From: Synechocystis sp. PCC 7338
GTDB lineage: Bacteria > Cyanobacteriota > Cyanobacteriia > Cyanobacteriales > Microcystaceae
Reading direction: 5' to 3'
DNA: 64,000 bases
NCBI RefSeq assembly: GCF_018282115.1
Contig: NZ_CP054306.1
Span: forward strand, 3,333,488 to 3,397,487
Below, in pieces: positions 17,131-25,745 of the stretch. A program made the position numbers and the translations under genes. The first letter of the stretch is position 1. Each line of letters begins with the position of its first letter. The notes beneath the pieces were generated by a model. It did not search any database. It was given only the letters and a program-made list of their open reading frames with translations, and had not been told where the DNA came from.

Positions 17131-18939
17131 ATGATGAATCATTCTATTAAGTCAGTTGATATAGAAAGCGCTACTGCTTTCATTCGTCATGAACTCAGAA
17201 CTCCCATTAATGCAATTGTTGGCTACGGAGAAATGGTTCAAGAAGAGCTCACGGATGCCAACTCCCCCCTAGCAGAAGAATTAGATGCATTACTAGTAGA
17301 GGCACAAAAATTACTTGAAGCTATCAACTTATTTGTTAAGCATTCTGACGGAGAAGAGAAGTCGGATTTTCATAAGCTTTTTTCCACTATTCCCCATAGC
17401 ACTAATTCTTCTATTACTAAAATTATTCTTTCCTGTAATAATTTACTCAAAGCAGAGGAATGTGTTAATCAACTCGGCCTTACTGAAGACATTAAAAAAA
17501 TAGAATTAGCGGCCTTGCGCTTACAGGGATTAGTGAATAATATTGAATCGATTTTCACTAATTTTTTAGAGTCATTAAATCCTGTTCACGAAGCCGATTT
17601 ATCTCCTCAATTAACTTCTGCATCTTCCTCAACTACCAACGAAATAATTTTGGGTAGCATCAAAACTAATAGTATTGAGGGAAGGGAACTGCTAACGGGA
17701 AAAATTTTAGTGGTAGATGATAGTCCTAGCAATTTAGATTTATTTTTTCAGCACTTAACCCGTAAAGGTCATACAGTTACCACTTGTTTAAGTGCGAAGG
17801 AAGCATTGAACCTCCTCGAAAGTCAGAGTTATGATCTAATCTTGCTGGATCTGTTAATGCCGGAGACTAATGGAGACCAGTTTTTAGAATATTTAAAAAC
17901 CAGTGTAGAGTTTCAGCATATTCCGGTCATTATTGTTTCAGCTTTAGATGAATTTCAAAGTATTATTCGTTGCATTGAAATGGGAGCAGAGGACTTTTTG
18001 CCCAAGCCTTTTGATCCAGTGTTGCTCAAAGCCCGCATTGGTTCTTCCTTAGAAAAAAAGCGTTTACGGGATCAAGAAAAATTATACACCCAACAGGTGG
18101 AAGCCCTTTCAAAAATAATGGCCAAGGAGCTAGAGAAAGGTAGGCAAATGCAAAAGAATTTTTTGCCAGCCCATTTATTAACTAGGAAAGGATGGGAATT
18201 TACCGCTTACTTTAGTCCTGCTCAACAACTGGCTGGGGATTTTTATGATTTGTTCGAGCTTCCAGGCGATCGCCTGGGGGTGGTAGTGGCAGACGTTTGC
18301 GACAAAGGGGTAGGAGCGGCATTATTTATGGGACTATTTCGCAGTTTAATTCGTATTTTTTCGGGGCAAGCGGCCCTGGATGGTTTAATCAATCCTTCCT
18401 TTAATTTACCTGGCGGCCAAGATCTAAAAATCAACCTAAACGATTTGCTGGATGGCGTTAATTTTGAACCATTGGAGTCTATTAAATTAATCAATAATTA
18501 CGTCGCTTTTAACCACAGCGAAGCTAGTATGTTTGCGACAATTTTCTTTGGTATTCTAGAGCCTAGCACAGGAAAATTATCTTATATTAATGGTGGTCAC
18601 GAACCAGTTTTTATTGTTGACGCTAACCATCAATTAAAAGCCAAATTAACTTCTACTGGGCCAGCAGTGGGGATGTTGCCGGATTTGGAATTTAAGACGG
18701 GGGCAGTAATTTTAGAACCGGGGGATTTATTGTTGTCCTATACCGATGGTGTAACGGAAGCTAAATCACCTGCAGGCAATTTCTTTGGCAAGGAAAAACT
18801 ATTAGAAGCCCTAGGTAGTCAGTTTAATTCCGTTGACCAGTTAATGCTTAATATCAAAAATTCCCTGGGCGAGCATATGGGGGAAGCGGAGCAGTTTGAT
18901 GACATTACTTTACTGGCGGTTAAATTTCAAGCAAGCTAA
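17131..18939 (+). CDS. H-box domain, receiver and PPM (SpoIIE-type) phosphatase fusion
   Basis: This 602-residue cytoplasmic protein begins with a histidine-kinase dimerisation-like segment, RHELRTPINAIVGYGEM, with His20 at the phospho-acceptor position. About 190 residues in, a receiver starts (LVVDDSPSNLD), with the acceptor Asp near 239 (LLDLLMP) and Lys in LPKPFDP. A helical linker leads to a PPM/SpoIIE phosphatase from about 340, with LAGDFYDLF, VVADVCDKGVGAA, NGGHEPVF, LLSYTDGVTEA and DDITLLAVK. No ATPase domain lies between the H-box and receiver, so it cannot autophosphorylate. The H-box resembles that of the neighbouring kinase. It probably dephosphorylates a Ser/Thr-phosphorylated regulator such as an anti-sigma antagonist; the target is unknown. 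Confidence 0.88.
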   Translation: MMNHSIKSVDIESATAFIRHELRTPINAIVGYGEMVQEELTDANSPLAEELDALLVEAQKLLEAINLFVKHSDGEEKSDFHKLFSTIPHSTNSSITKIILSCNNLLKAEECVNQLGLTEDIKKIELAALRLQGLVNNIESIFTNFLESLNPVHEADLSPQLTSASSSTTNEIILGSIKTNSIEGRELLTGKILVVDDSPSNLDLFFQHLTRKGHTVTTCLSAKEALNLLESQSYDLILLDLLMPETNGDQFLEYLKTSVEFQHIPVIIVSALDEFQSIIRCIEMGAEDFLPKPFDPVLLKARIGSSLEKKRLRDQEKLYTQQVEALSKIMAKELEKGRQMQKNFLPAHLLTRKGWEFTAYFSPAQQLAGDFYDLFELPGDRLGVVVADVCDKGVGAALFMGLFRSLIRIFSGQAALDGLINPSFNLPGGQDLKINLNDLLDGVNFEPLESIKLINNYVAFNHSEASMFATIFFGILEPSTGKLSYINGGHEPVFIVDANHQLKAKLTSTGPAVGMLPDLEFKTGAVILEPGDLLLSYTDGVTEAKSPAGNFFGKEKLLEALGSQFNSVDQLMLNIKNSLGEHMGEAEQFDDITLLAVKFQAS

Positions 18940-19616
18940 TTTTTTTTGAGAGTAATTTCCTGTCCTAATTGTCCTTGGTTAAGGGTAAAAATACGTTGAC
19001 AAAAACTTTCTAAATATTTCGGTGTGTGGTTAACCATAACCATGGTGGTGCCATTCTCTTGGTTTATCAATTTTAGCTGGGTCAAAACCCTTTGAGCTAG
19101 GGCCGGATCAAGGGCCGAAGTAGGTTCATCCAACAGAAGAATCCGGGGACTTAACATGGTGGCTCGCACCAGGGTAACCAATTGCCTTTGCCCCACAGAA
19201 AGCTGTAACTCGTTGCGGTCTAGCCAATCACTGGGAATTTCCCAAATATCACAGGCTCGAATCCGTCGCCGTTGACATTCTGTTTTGCTGACTTTCTGTA
19301 ATTCTAGGGGATAAATTAAGCTTTCTTCCACTGTCATACCTAAAAGTTTTGGCTCCTGGGGCACTAAAACTATTTCTTGACGCAGTTGCTGAATTGGGTA
19401 TTTATTTAAAGCTTTTTCATTATAAAAGATAGTACCTTGACTTATTTCCTGAAGTCGATTTAATAGCCGTAGCAATGTAGTTTTACCTGCCCCCGATCGC
19501 CCTTGCAGACCAATAATTTGTCCATGGTCAATGTGGAGAGAAATATTATTAAGTAAAACGGTGGAGCCGGTTAAGTCCGTGGTGCTAACCCCGATTAGTC
19601 TAATTAAAGAAGTCAT
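18936..19616 (-). CDS. ABC transporter ATP-binding protein
   Basis: This 226-residue ABC ATPase has Walker A (GRSGAGKTTL), Q-loop (LVPQEPKLLG), the variant signature LSVGQRQLV, Walker B (ILLLDEPTSALD) and switch His (VMVNHTPKY). LSVG rather than LSGG is seen in the YbbL/FetA type. No permease gene is adjacent. Its start overlaps the stop of the Rieske oxygenase (ATGA), which implies translational coupling, and its own stop overlaps the convergent phosphatase gene's last bases. The transported substrate cannot be inferred from sequence. Confidence 0.85.
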   Translation of the reverse strand: MTSLIRLIGVSTTDLTGSTVLLNNISLHIDHGQIIGLQGRSGAGKTTLLRLLNRLQEISQGTIFYNEKALNKYPIQQLRQEIVLVPQEPKLLGMTVEESLIYPLELQKVSKTECQRRRIRACDIWEIPSDWLDRNELQLSVGQRQLVTLVRATMLSPRILLLDEPTSALDPALAQRVLTQLKLINQENGTTMVMVNHTPKYLESFCQRIFTLNQGQLGQEITLKKN

Positions 19617-20680
19617 GCACTCTCCGAGGCCTGTTGACGAATTAATTGCTGTACCTTAGCTAGGGCTGGGTTAACTTCCACATTTTGGCGATCGGGATTT
19701 TGTTCAAACGCTGCTTGTTCCTGGGTAATCATGCGAATATCTTGGTCAATCAACCCCTCCAGCAAAGGCCGGGCTGTTCCGGATAACCAATTTTTCAAAA
19801 AACTTCTAAAGGCAATGGGTAATTTATGCAGTTTAGGAAAAGCTTCTAGGGAAGTAAAATGAACTAAATAAGCTTTGGTTTGATTAGGAGAAACAGGACA
19901 AAATAGGCAGTAAATTTTAAAGTCTGCCCCCAACGTAGATGACCAATGGGGATAAATATAGCTCACCCGTAAATTTTCTGGATGCAATCGCCGTAGGGCT
20001 GGGAAGAATAGTTGGGAAATGGACCAGATTTTATCAATTTTGTAATAACTTTGGGCGTCGTAGTCCACCACTACCCGATCGCCACTAGTTTCAATTTGTC
20101 GTAGGGAAGCGGAGGCCCAAGCCTGGTAATTATCATGCAAATGCCCATGGTGCATATCCATTAAATTTTCGATCAAATAGGAAAAGTGACCAGGACAATC
20201 AAAGGCGGCAAAGCTACCAATGTAGTTTAAATGGTGCCACTCCGGTATGGCCAAGGGTTCCGGTCCATGGCTAGCAAGATAATCTAAATCGCCTGGATAA
20301 AGCCAAATAAACCCATCTTTTTCCTGCACAGGATAGGTGCGCAAACGACAAGGAGGAAGTTTTTGAGCTTCGCTAAAGTACGGAATCTTCGTACAATGAC
20401 CCTGGGTATCAAACTGCCAGCCATGGTAAGCACACTCTAAATTATTGCCCAACACCTTCCCTTCACTCAATTTCACCTGACGATGGGGACAACGATCCTC
20501 CACCGCCCGCACCTGGCCCTCCTGATCCCGATAAATAGCGATCTGCTTTTCCCAAAGAATAACTCCCAGCGGTCCCTGGCCCAATTCCCCCGCCTGGGCC
20601 ACCACATACCAATGGTTGAAATTGATCGGGGTAGTACGAAGCACAGATAATGCTTGACTATGGGAAGAAAGAGCGCTCAT
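19613..20680 (-). CDS. Rieske non-heme iron oxygenase (PaO/vanillate-demethylase type)
   Basis: This 355-residue oxygenase has an N-terminal Rieske [2Fe-2S] domain with Cys64-x-His66 (CPHRQV) and Cys83-x2-His86 (CAYHGWQF). The mononuclear iron site follows in ENLMDMHHGHLHDNY, matching Asn-x2-Asp-x2-His-x4-His. The C-terminal part has aromatic-rich strands of the PaO-like family, which includes pheophorbide a oxygenase and chlorophyllide a oxygenase relatives as well as aromatic demethylases. The ATG at 20680 is used; a TTG lies 6 bp upstream. It overlaps the ABC ATPase gene by 4 bp, so the two are co-expressed. The substrate is unknown; pigment or aromatic compounds are possible. Confidence 0.85.
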   Translation of the reverse strand: MSALSSHSQALSVLRTTPINFNHWYVVAQAGELGQGPLGVILWEKQIAIYRDQEGQVRAVEDRCPHRQVKLSEGKVLGNNLECAYHGWQFDTQGHCTKIPYFSEAQKLPPCRLRTYPVQEKDGFIWLYPGDLDYLASHGPEPLAIPEWHHLNYIGSFAAFDCPGHFSYLIENLMDMHHGHLHDNYQAWASASLRQIETSGDRVVVDYDAQSYYKIDKIWSISQLFFPALRRLHPENLRVSYIYPHWSSTLGADFKIYCLFCPVSPNQTKAYLVHFTSLEAFPKLHKLPIAFRSFLKNWLSGTARPLLEGLIDQDIRMITQEQAAFEQNPDRQNVEVNPALAKVQQLIRQQASESA

Positions 20681-20830
20681 TAGCAAGCCAACGACAGTGG
20701 TAAAGGTAAAGGCAAAAAACTGATCTCACCCAGGCAAGGGTAGTCCCAAACTGGAACTAGCTCGTCACGAAAGTCCCAAGCAATCCTGCTAGAATAAGGC
20801 ATTCAAACTGATTTTTCAATCTGTCCTCGT

Positions 20831-21748
20831 ATGCCTTCTTCCCCCAACAGTGCAGCCTTTTCCCTTGACGAATTTGCCAAAGCCCTAGACAAACACGATT
20901 ACCATGCTGAGAAAGGCCAAACCGTCCATGGCAAAGTCTGCCAGCACGCTAACGAGGGAGTTTATGTGGATTTTGGTGGTAAATCCCCTGGCTTTGTCCC
21001 TCTGCAGGAATTAGGATTAAGGCCCCACGCAGAGATTGAGGAAAGTTTTCCCCTCGACAGTGCTTGGGATTTCCTCGTCACCAGTGAGCAAAATGATGAA
21101 GGGCAAGTAAGGCTTTCCCGGCGTCAGTTGCAAATCCAGCAATCTTGGGAAAATTTGGCAGAGTTGGAGGAGAGTGGCAAAACCCTAGAAATGGTTATCA
21201 CTGGCACCAATAAGGGCGGTGTCGTCGGGGATGTGGAAGGATTGCGCGGTTTTATTCCCCGGTCGCACCTCATGCACAAAGACAATATGGAGGCCCTGGT
21301 GGGGCAAGTGCTGAAAGCCCATATCCTTGAGGCTAACCGGGATAACAATAAATTGGTGTTGACCCAGCGTCGCATTCAACAGGCTGAATCCATGGGCAAA
21401 ATTGCGGCGGGCAATATCTACGAAGGCAAAGTGGCCAAAATCCAGCCCTATGGCGTGTTTGTAGAAATTGAAGGGGTAACGGGGCTACTCCATGTCAGCC
21501 AAGTCAGTGGTACTAGGGTCGATTCTCTCAATACCCTGTTCACGTTTGGCCAAGCCATCAGTGTCTATGTCCAGGAAATTGACGAGTATAAAAATCGCAT
21601 TTCCCTTTCCACCCGCATTTTGGAAACCTATCCGGGGGAACTGGTAGAAAAATTTGACGAGATGATGGTCGATGCCCCCAATCGCTTACCCCTGGTACAA
21701 TCCAAGCAAAATTTGCACGATAAACAGGAACAACTAGAAAAAAATTAA
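20831..21748 (+). CDS. rps1b: Ribosomal protein S1-like RNA-binding protein
   Basis: This 305-residue protein has three S1 (OB-fold) repeats: about 30-100 (HGKVCQHANEGVYVDFGGKS), 115-180 (VITGTNKGGVVGDVEGLRGF) and 195-265 (YEGKVAKIQPYGVFVEIEGV), the last ending GLLHVSQVSG. The C-terminal tail is acidic and polar. Cyanobacteria carry a short S1, and Synechocystis has a second homologue (Rps1b, slr1984 from memory), which matches this size. It binds single-stranded RNA and may help translation initiation of mRNAs without a strong ribosome-binding site. It is divergent from the Rieske oxygenase and converges towards dnaG. Confidence 0.85.
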   Translation: MPSSPNSAAFSLDEFAKALDKHDYHAEKGQTVHGKVCQHANEGVYVDFGGKSPGFVPLQELGLRPHAEIEESFPLDSAWDFLVTSEQNDEGQVRLSRRQLQIQQSWENLAELEESGKTLEMVITGTNKGGVVGDVEGLRGFIPRSHLMHKDNMEALVGQVLKAHILEANRDNNKLVLTQRRIQQAESMGKIAAGNIYEGKVAKIQPYGVFVEIEGVTGLLHVSQVSGTRVDSLNTLFTFGQAISVYVQEIDEYKNRISLSTRILETYPGELVEKFDEMMVDAPNRLPLVQSKQNLHDKQEQLEKN

Positions 21749-21766
21749 GGCAGTTACCTGTTAACC

Positions 21767-21796
21767 AAAAAGAGTCAGAGAAACTCTCCCTGACTC
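21767..21796 (-). terminator. Rho-independent terminator, minus strand
   Basis: A 7-bp perfect stem (GAGTCAG/CTGACTC) with an 11-base loop is followed on the minus strand by five T. It terminates either the candidate sRNA or dnaG transcripts that read about 325 bp past the stop codon. Confidence 0.75.
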
Positions 21797-21870
21797 CACC
21801 AAATGTTGTTGTTGCTTGAGGAAATCTCAGTGGCGGTTTCCCAACTCGCGCAGTCCTTGATTTCTGTATA
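21767..21870 (-). ncRNA. Candidate small RNA between dnaG and rps1b
   Basis: Between the convergent dnaG and rps1b genes the minus strand shows a TACAAT -10 box (21875-21880) preceded 16 bp upstream by TTACAA. A predicted transcript from about 21868 would run about 100 nt to a strong terminator at 21772-21796 (stem GAGTCAG/CTGACTC followed by TTTTT). Inside, GAAATC (21859-21864) can pair with GATTTC (21821-21826), enclosing a smaller GC-rich hairpin, and an unstructured CAAGCAACAACAACA linker follows. This layout is typical of bacterial trans-acting sRNAs. No coding potential is evident. It could instead be the dnaG 3' UTR. Confidence 0.5.
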
Positions 21871-22120
21871 AAAAATTGTAACATGGAACACGATTTTTGT
21901 AACAAAAAATAAAGTTTGGTTATTTCCTGCCCCAATTTTGCCTCAAAGTCCTTATTCTGGAAGGCTATAGCCGTTCTTTCCTGACGGGCTAGACTAGAGA
22001 AAATTCGGTTCTCTACCTGGTTAGGCTTGTGGTCAGACCAGATTTTATCCCGCCATAGAAGACGGGAGTATGGGAAAAATTGCAATTTCTCCCTAGGGTG
22101 AGACTCAGGCAATAAATCCA

Positions 22121-24028
22121 TCAATTGACCGGTGGGTTCAGTCGTTGACTCTCCAGCCGTTGAATTTCTTGTCGGGCCTTTTGCCATTGCTGTTGATAAT
22201 AACGAAAATCTTCTGCCTGGGTGCAGGGATCCAACTGTTGCAGTTTACCAAAGCAATGCTTTTGATAATTTTCCCAGGGAACTTTTTCCATAATAGCGAT
22301 CGCCTCTGGGATTCGCAGATTAGCCTGAAACAGTTCTTCCTCGCTGGTTTCCGTCAGTTGAAACAGGGATTCGACGGGCTTAAAGTCCTCCTCCTGCTCC
22401 AGATAGGCTAATTGCACTAACAAGGGCAACTGATTATCGGGGTCGGAGTCCAAATTAAAATGCTCCCGCACCTGGTCAATTTTTTGCCACAGTAAACGAT
22501 GGTGAGCAAAGCTAAATAAAAGATCATTTTCTGTCAATATTTGGTCAATAGTTGACCGTTCCTGGGGACAGTGGAGGTAAATTTTCAACAATAGAGCCTC
22601 TGCCTTCTCTAGCAAACTACTAGTGGGATCCTTGGCCTGCCAAGGCCTAGACCTATTTTGTCCAGGGCGATCGCCATAAGTGAGTTGACTGGAAAGATTA
22701 TTAACTTGCAAACCAATTAGACGACTGTCTCCCTGGCTCAAAATTTCTCCGCACAACTGTAGATAGTAAGCCCGTTTATTTTGGTCTGTTAAACGTTTTA
22801 GAATCTCAACCATACCCCGGGCTACCTGTTCAAAATCAAGGGGATCTTTAAGATTTTTTTGCTTAAGCAATTGCTGAACTTGCCAATCCACCCAGAGGGG
22901 AGCCTGCTTAACTAAAGTTTGGTAAATTTCTTTATTTTCAGGACTGCTGTGAATAAATTCATCAGCATCTTTCCCCGCTGGTAAATTCAAAATACGTAAA
23001 TTAACTTGGCCACTATAAACCAAAGGCTCAATTTCCTGAATAGCCCGTTGGGTAGCATTAATGCCCGCTTTATCCGCATCAAAATTAAAAATAATTTGCT
23101 TTGATTGACTAAAACGCATCAAACTTTGCACCTGGTCTCGACTTAGGGCCGTACCCAAGGCCGCCACCGTTTGCTTAATACCACTTTCATGCAAGGCAAT
23201 AACATCAAAATAGCCCTCTACTAAAATTGCTTCATCTACTTTTTGAATAGCAGTTTTAGCTTGGTCTAAACCAAACAAAGTCTTGCTTTTATGAAATAAA
23301 GAAGTCTCTGGAGAATTGAGATATTTGGGCTCATCGTTTCCTAAAGTTCTGCTACCAAAAGCAATCGCCCTACCCTGAATATCCCGAATCGGAATCATTA
23401 AACGATGGCGAAATTGATCATAATATCCAGTACCAGATTGGCGAGCCTTAATTAAACCAGCCTGTTCCACTGCCGCTACCGGATAACGTTTTTGCTCTAC
23501 CAAGTAACGATAAAGAGTTTCCCAACTAGCCGGGGTATAACCCAACTGAAATTCTTGAATTGTAGTGGAAGATAAACAACGTTTTTGACGTAAATAAGTT
23601 AGAGCTTCCTGTCCTTGGGGCTGAAAAAGAGTATGGTGATAAAAACCAGCCGCCACCGCCATAATTTCATAGAGCTGCTCCCGCAGAGATAGTTGCCGTT
23701 GTAATTCTTGTTTTTGCTCCGGCTCTAGGGTTTGAATTTGTATTTGATAGCGGCGGGCCAAGTCTAAAGCCACATCCGTAAAGGAACGTTTACCCAGTTC
23801 CATTAAGAAATTAAAGGCATTGCCCCCAGCCCCACAACCAAAACAATAATACATTTGCTTGGCTGGGCTGACACTAAAACTCGGTGACTTTTCGTCGTGG
23901 AAAGGACATAGACCAAGGTGATCCCGTCCCCTTTTCTTCAGCACAACATAATCGCCGATAATTTCGACAATGTCTATTCTTTGCTTAATTTCTTGGATGG
24001 TGTCTGGGTGGAGACGGAGATTGTCCAT
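22121..24028 (-). CDS. dnaG: DNA primase
   Basis: This 635-residue primase synthesises RNA primers for chromosomal replication. The N-terminal CHC2 zinc finger is intact with Cys41, His44, Cys62 and Cys65 (CPFHDEKS ... YCFGCGAGG). The catalytic core carries the RNA-polymerase basic motif region and a TOPRIM fold with VEGYFDVIALHE (Glu) and FNFDADKAG (Asp pair). The C-terminal approximately 200 residues are the poorly conserved helicase-binding region, ending at LESQRLNPPVN. It starts at an ATG 151 bp downstream of psbA's stop and is separated from psbA by a terminator, so it has its own promoter within that short gap. Confidence 0.95.
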   Translation of the reverse strand: MDNLRLHPDTIQEIKQRIDIVEIIGDYVVLKKRGRDHLGLCPFHDEKSPSFSVSPAKQMYYCFGCGAGGNAFNFLMELGKRSFTDVALDLARRYQIQIQTLEPEQKQELQRQLSLREQLYEIMAVAAGFYHHTLFQPQGQEALTYLRQKRCLSSTTIQEFQLGYTPASWETLYRYLVEQKRYPVAAVEQAGLIKARQSGTGYYDQFRHRLMIPIRDIQGRAIAFGSRTLGNDEPKYLNSPETSLFHKSKTLFGLDQAKTAIQKVDEAILVEGYFDVIALHESGIKQTVAALGTALSRDQVQSLMRFSQSKQIIFNFDADKAGINATQRAIQEIEPLVYSGQVNLRILNLPAGKDADEFIHSSPENKEIYQTLVKQAPLWVDWQVQQLLKQKNLKDPLDFEQVARGMVEILKRLTDQNKRAYYLQLCGEILSQGDSRLIGLQVNNLSSQLTYGDRPGQNRSRPWQAKDPTSSLLEKAEALLLKIYLHCPQERSTIDQILTENDLLFSFAHHRLLWQKIDQVREHFNLDSDPDNQLPLLVQLAYLEQEEDFKPVESLFQLTETSEEELFQANLRIPEAIAIMEKVPWENYQKHCFGKLQQLDPCTQAEDFRYYQQQWQKARQEIQRLESQRLNPPVN

Positions 24029-24114
24029 GGTAAATCGGCATACTCTCCTTCTAAGAGTGGCGATAGGGAGAGATAGTTGTCAACTTAAGCGGTGTTCAAG
24101 GACAGTAACCAAGC

Positions 24115-24142
24115 AAAAAGCACCCCCCGGAAAGGAGAGTGC
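24115..24142 (-). terminator. Rho-independent terminator of psbA
   Basis: On the minus strand a 9-bp GC-rich stem (GCACTCTCC with GGGGGGTGC, including G-T pairs) closes a TTTCC loop and is followed by TTTTT. It lies about 40 bp past the psbA stop codon, suited to a very highly expressed gene. Confidence 0.85.
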
Positions 24143-24179
24143 AATTCGCTGATTATTCAATTGGCATTACACCAAGGAA

Positions 24180-25262
24180 TTAACCATTGATAGCAGGAGC
24201 GGTCAAAGCCACAGGAGCTTGCTCCCCAGAAGCTAAGTCGAGGGGGAAGTTGTGGGCATTGCGTTCGTGCATTACTTCAAAACCGATGTTGGCACGGTTC
24301 AACACATCAGCCCAGGTGCCGATTACCCGACCTTGGCTATCCAAGATGGACTGGTTGAAGTTGAAACCGTTCAGGTTGAACGCCATGGTGCTTACACCCA
24401 TCGCAGTGAACCAGATGCCGATAACAGGCCAAGCACCCAAGAAGAAGTGCAAGGAACGGCTGTTGTTGAAAGAAGCATATTGGAAGATCAACCGACCAAA
24501 GTAGCCGTGGGCGGCAACGATGTTGTAGGTTTCTTCTTCTTGGCCGAATTTGTAACCGTAGTTTTGGGATTCAACTTCGGTGGTTTCACGCACCAAGGAG
24601 GAGGTTACCAAGGAACCGTGCATGGCGGAGAACAAAGAACCACCGAACACACCAGCCACACCTAACATGTGGAAGGGGTGCATCAAGATGTTGTGCTCAG
24701 CTTGGAACACGATCATGAAGTTGAAGGTACCAGAAATACCCAAGGGCATACCATCAGAGAAGGAGCCTTGACCAATGGGGTAAATCAAGAATACAGCGGT
24801 GGCAGCGGATACGGGGGCAGAGTAAGCCACACAAATCCAAGGACGCATACCCAAGCGGTAGGAAAGTTCCCACTGACGACCCATGTAGCAGAAAATGCCG
24901 ATGAGGAAGTGGAATACTACCAACTGGTAAGGACCACCGTTGTACAACCACTCATCTAGGGAAGCAGCTTCCCAGATGGGGTAGAAGTGCAGACCAATGG
25001 CGTTGGAAGAAGGTACAACAGCACCAGAAATGATGTTGTTACCGTAGAGCAAAGAACCAGCAACGGGCTCACGGATACCGTCGATGTCAACGGGAGGAGC
25101 GGCGATGAAGGCAATGATGAAGCAGGTGGTGGCAGTTAAGAGGGTGGGGATCATCAGAGTACCGAACCAACCGACATAAATCCGGTTGTTGGTAGATGTT
25201 ACCCACTGACAAAACTGTTCCCACAAGGAAGCGCTTTCGCGCTGTTGGAGAGTCGTTGTCAT
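24180..25262 (-). CDS. psbA: Photosystem II reaction-centre protein D1
   Basis: This 360-residue D1 subunit of photosystem II binds P680, pheophytin, QB and most ligands of the Mn4Ca cluster in the thylakoid membrane. Five transmembrane helices are present, with hallmark phrases [46 protein letters not shown] and [13 protein letters not shown]. The C-terminus NFPLDLA is followed by a 16-residue extension ([16 protein letters not shown]) that CtpA removes after Ala344. Flanking by dnaG and the Rieske/ABC genes matches psbA3 (sll1867) of Synechocystis 6803 from memory. psbA2 and psbA3 there encode the same protein, so only context tells them apart. Expression is light-induced in the known case. 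Confidence 0.97.
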   Translation of the reverse strand: MTTTLQQRESASLWEQFCQWVTSTNNRIYVGWFGTLMIPTLLTATTCFIIAFIAAPPVDIDGIREPVAGSLLYGNNIISGAVVPSSNAIGLHFYPIWEAASLDEWLYNGGPYQLVVFHFLIGIFCYMGRQWELSYRLGMRPWICVAYSAPVSAATAVFLIYPIGQGSFSDGMPLGISGTFNFMIVFQAEHNILMHPFHMLGVAGVFGGSLFSAMHGSLVTSSLVRETTEVESQNYGYKFGQEEETYNIVAAHGYFGRLIFQYASFNNSRSLHFFLGAWPVIGIWFTAMGVSTMAFNLNGFNFNQSILDSQGRVIGTWADVLNRANIGFEVMHERNAHNFPLDLASGEQAPVALTAPAING

Positions 25263-25360
25263 TTGGTTATAATTCCTTATGTATTTGTCAAGGTTCGAAA
25301 GGCTTGGCGTTGAGTTCGGAGATTTCCTCGCTCGTCAGCCGGTTTTGTATGTATGTAACC

Positions 25361-25389
25361 AACATAACAAGATTGTAACAATTTGTAAA
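25361..25389 (-). promoter_or_regulatory. psbA sigma70-type promoter
   Basis: On the minus strand TTTACA (25384-25389) and TATGTT (25361-25366) are separated by exactly 17 bp. This gives a transcript start near 25354 and a leader of about 90 nt, ending in AAGGAATTATAACCAA before the ATG. This agrees with the light-responsive psbA promoters described in Synechocystis. Confidence 0.8.
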
Positions 25390-25745
25390 TAGCTTGCCGC
25401 AACAAATTTGTCTAGTGGATGGTTGTTAGGGGTTGCCGATCGCCGTGGGCAAGGTGATGGTAACCTTTGTCTGGCATAGGATTGACGCAATTAATGGTGA
25501 GGGAACCGTGCATTTTGTTAAGTATTTTGTAACAAAAATGCCAGCGAGTGGCGGCGGAGAGGATTGGGGGAAAGCCGTTGGGATTCTCATTTTTCTCATC
25601 CGTCGCCGTAATTTCCCACCAGATTTCTTCGGGATAGGAGCAATCCGGTGCCAGGGCGGTCTATTGTTTACCAAACAGGGATTGAATTGGAAGAGTAATT
25701 AGATTCCATTCGGGCTTCAGTCTGTTGTCGTGGGGAGATCAAAAG
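25390..25745. other. Gene-free 356-bp region between psbA promoter and sua5
   Basis: Open frames exist on both strands (for example 25433-25702 on plus and 25426-25674 on minus), but neither has recognisable motifs or a good ribosome-binding site. I treat them as chance. It may hold upstream control elements for psbA. No clear hairpin terminator for sua5 was found. Confidence 0.5.

Noticed and set aside
21558-22187. 209-codon minus-strand frame across the dnaG-rps1b gap
   Set aside because: It overlaps dnaG and antisense rps1b, has no recognisable motif, and covers the candidate sRNA and its terminator.
25433-25702. 89-codon frame between psbA and sua5
   Set aside because: No motif and no ribosome-binding site; a similar frame lies on the other strand, so both are probably chance.
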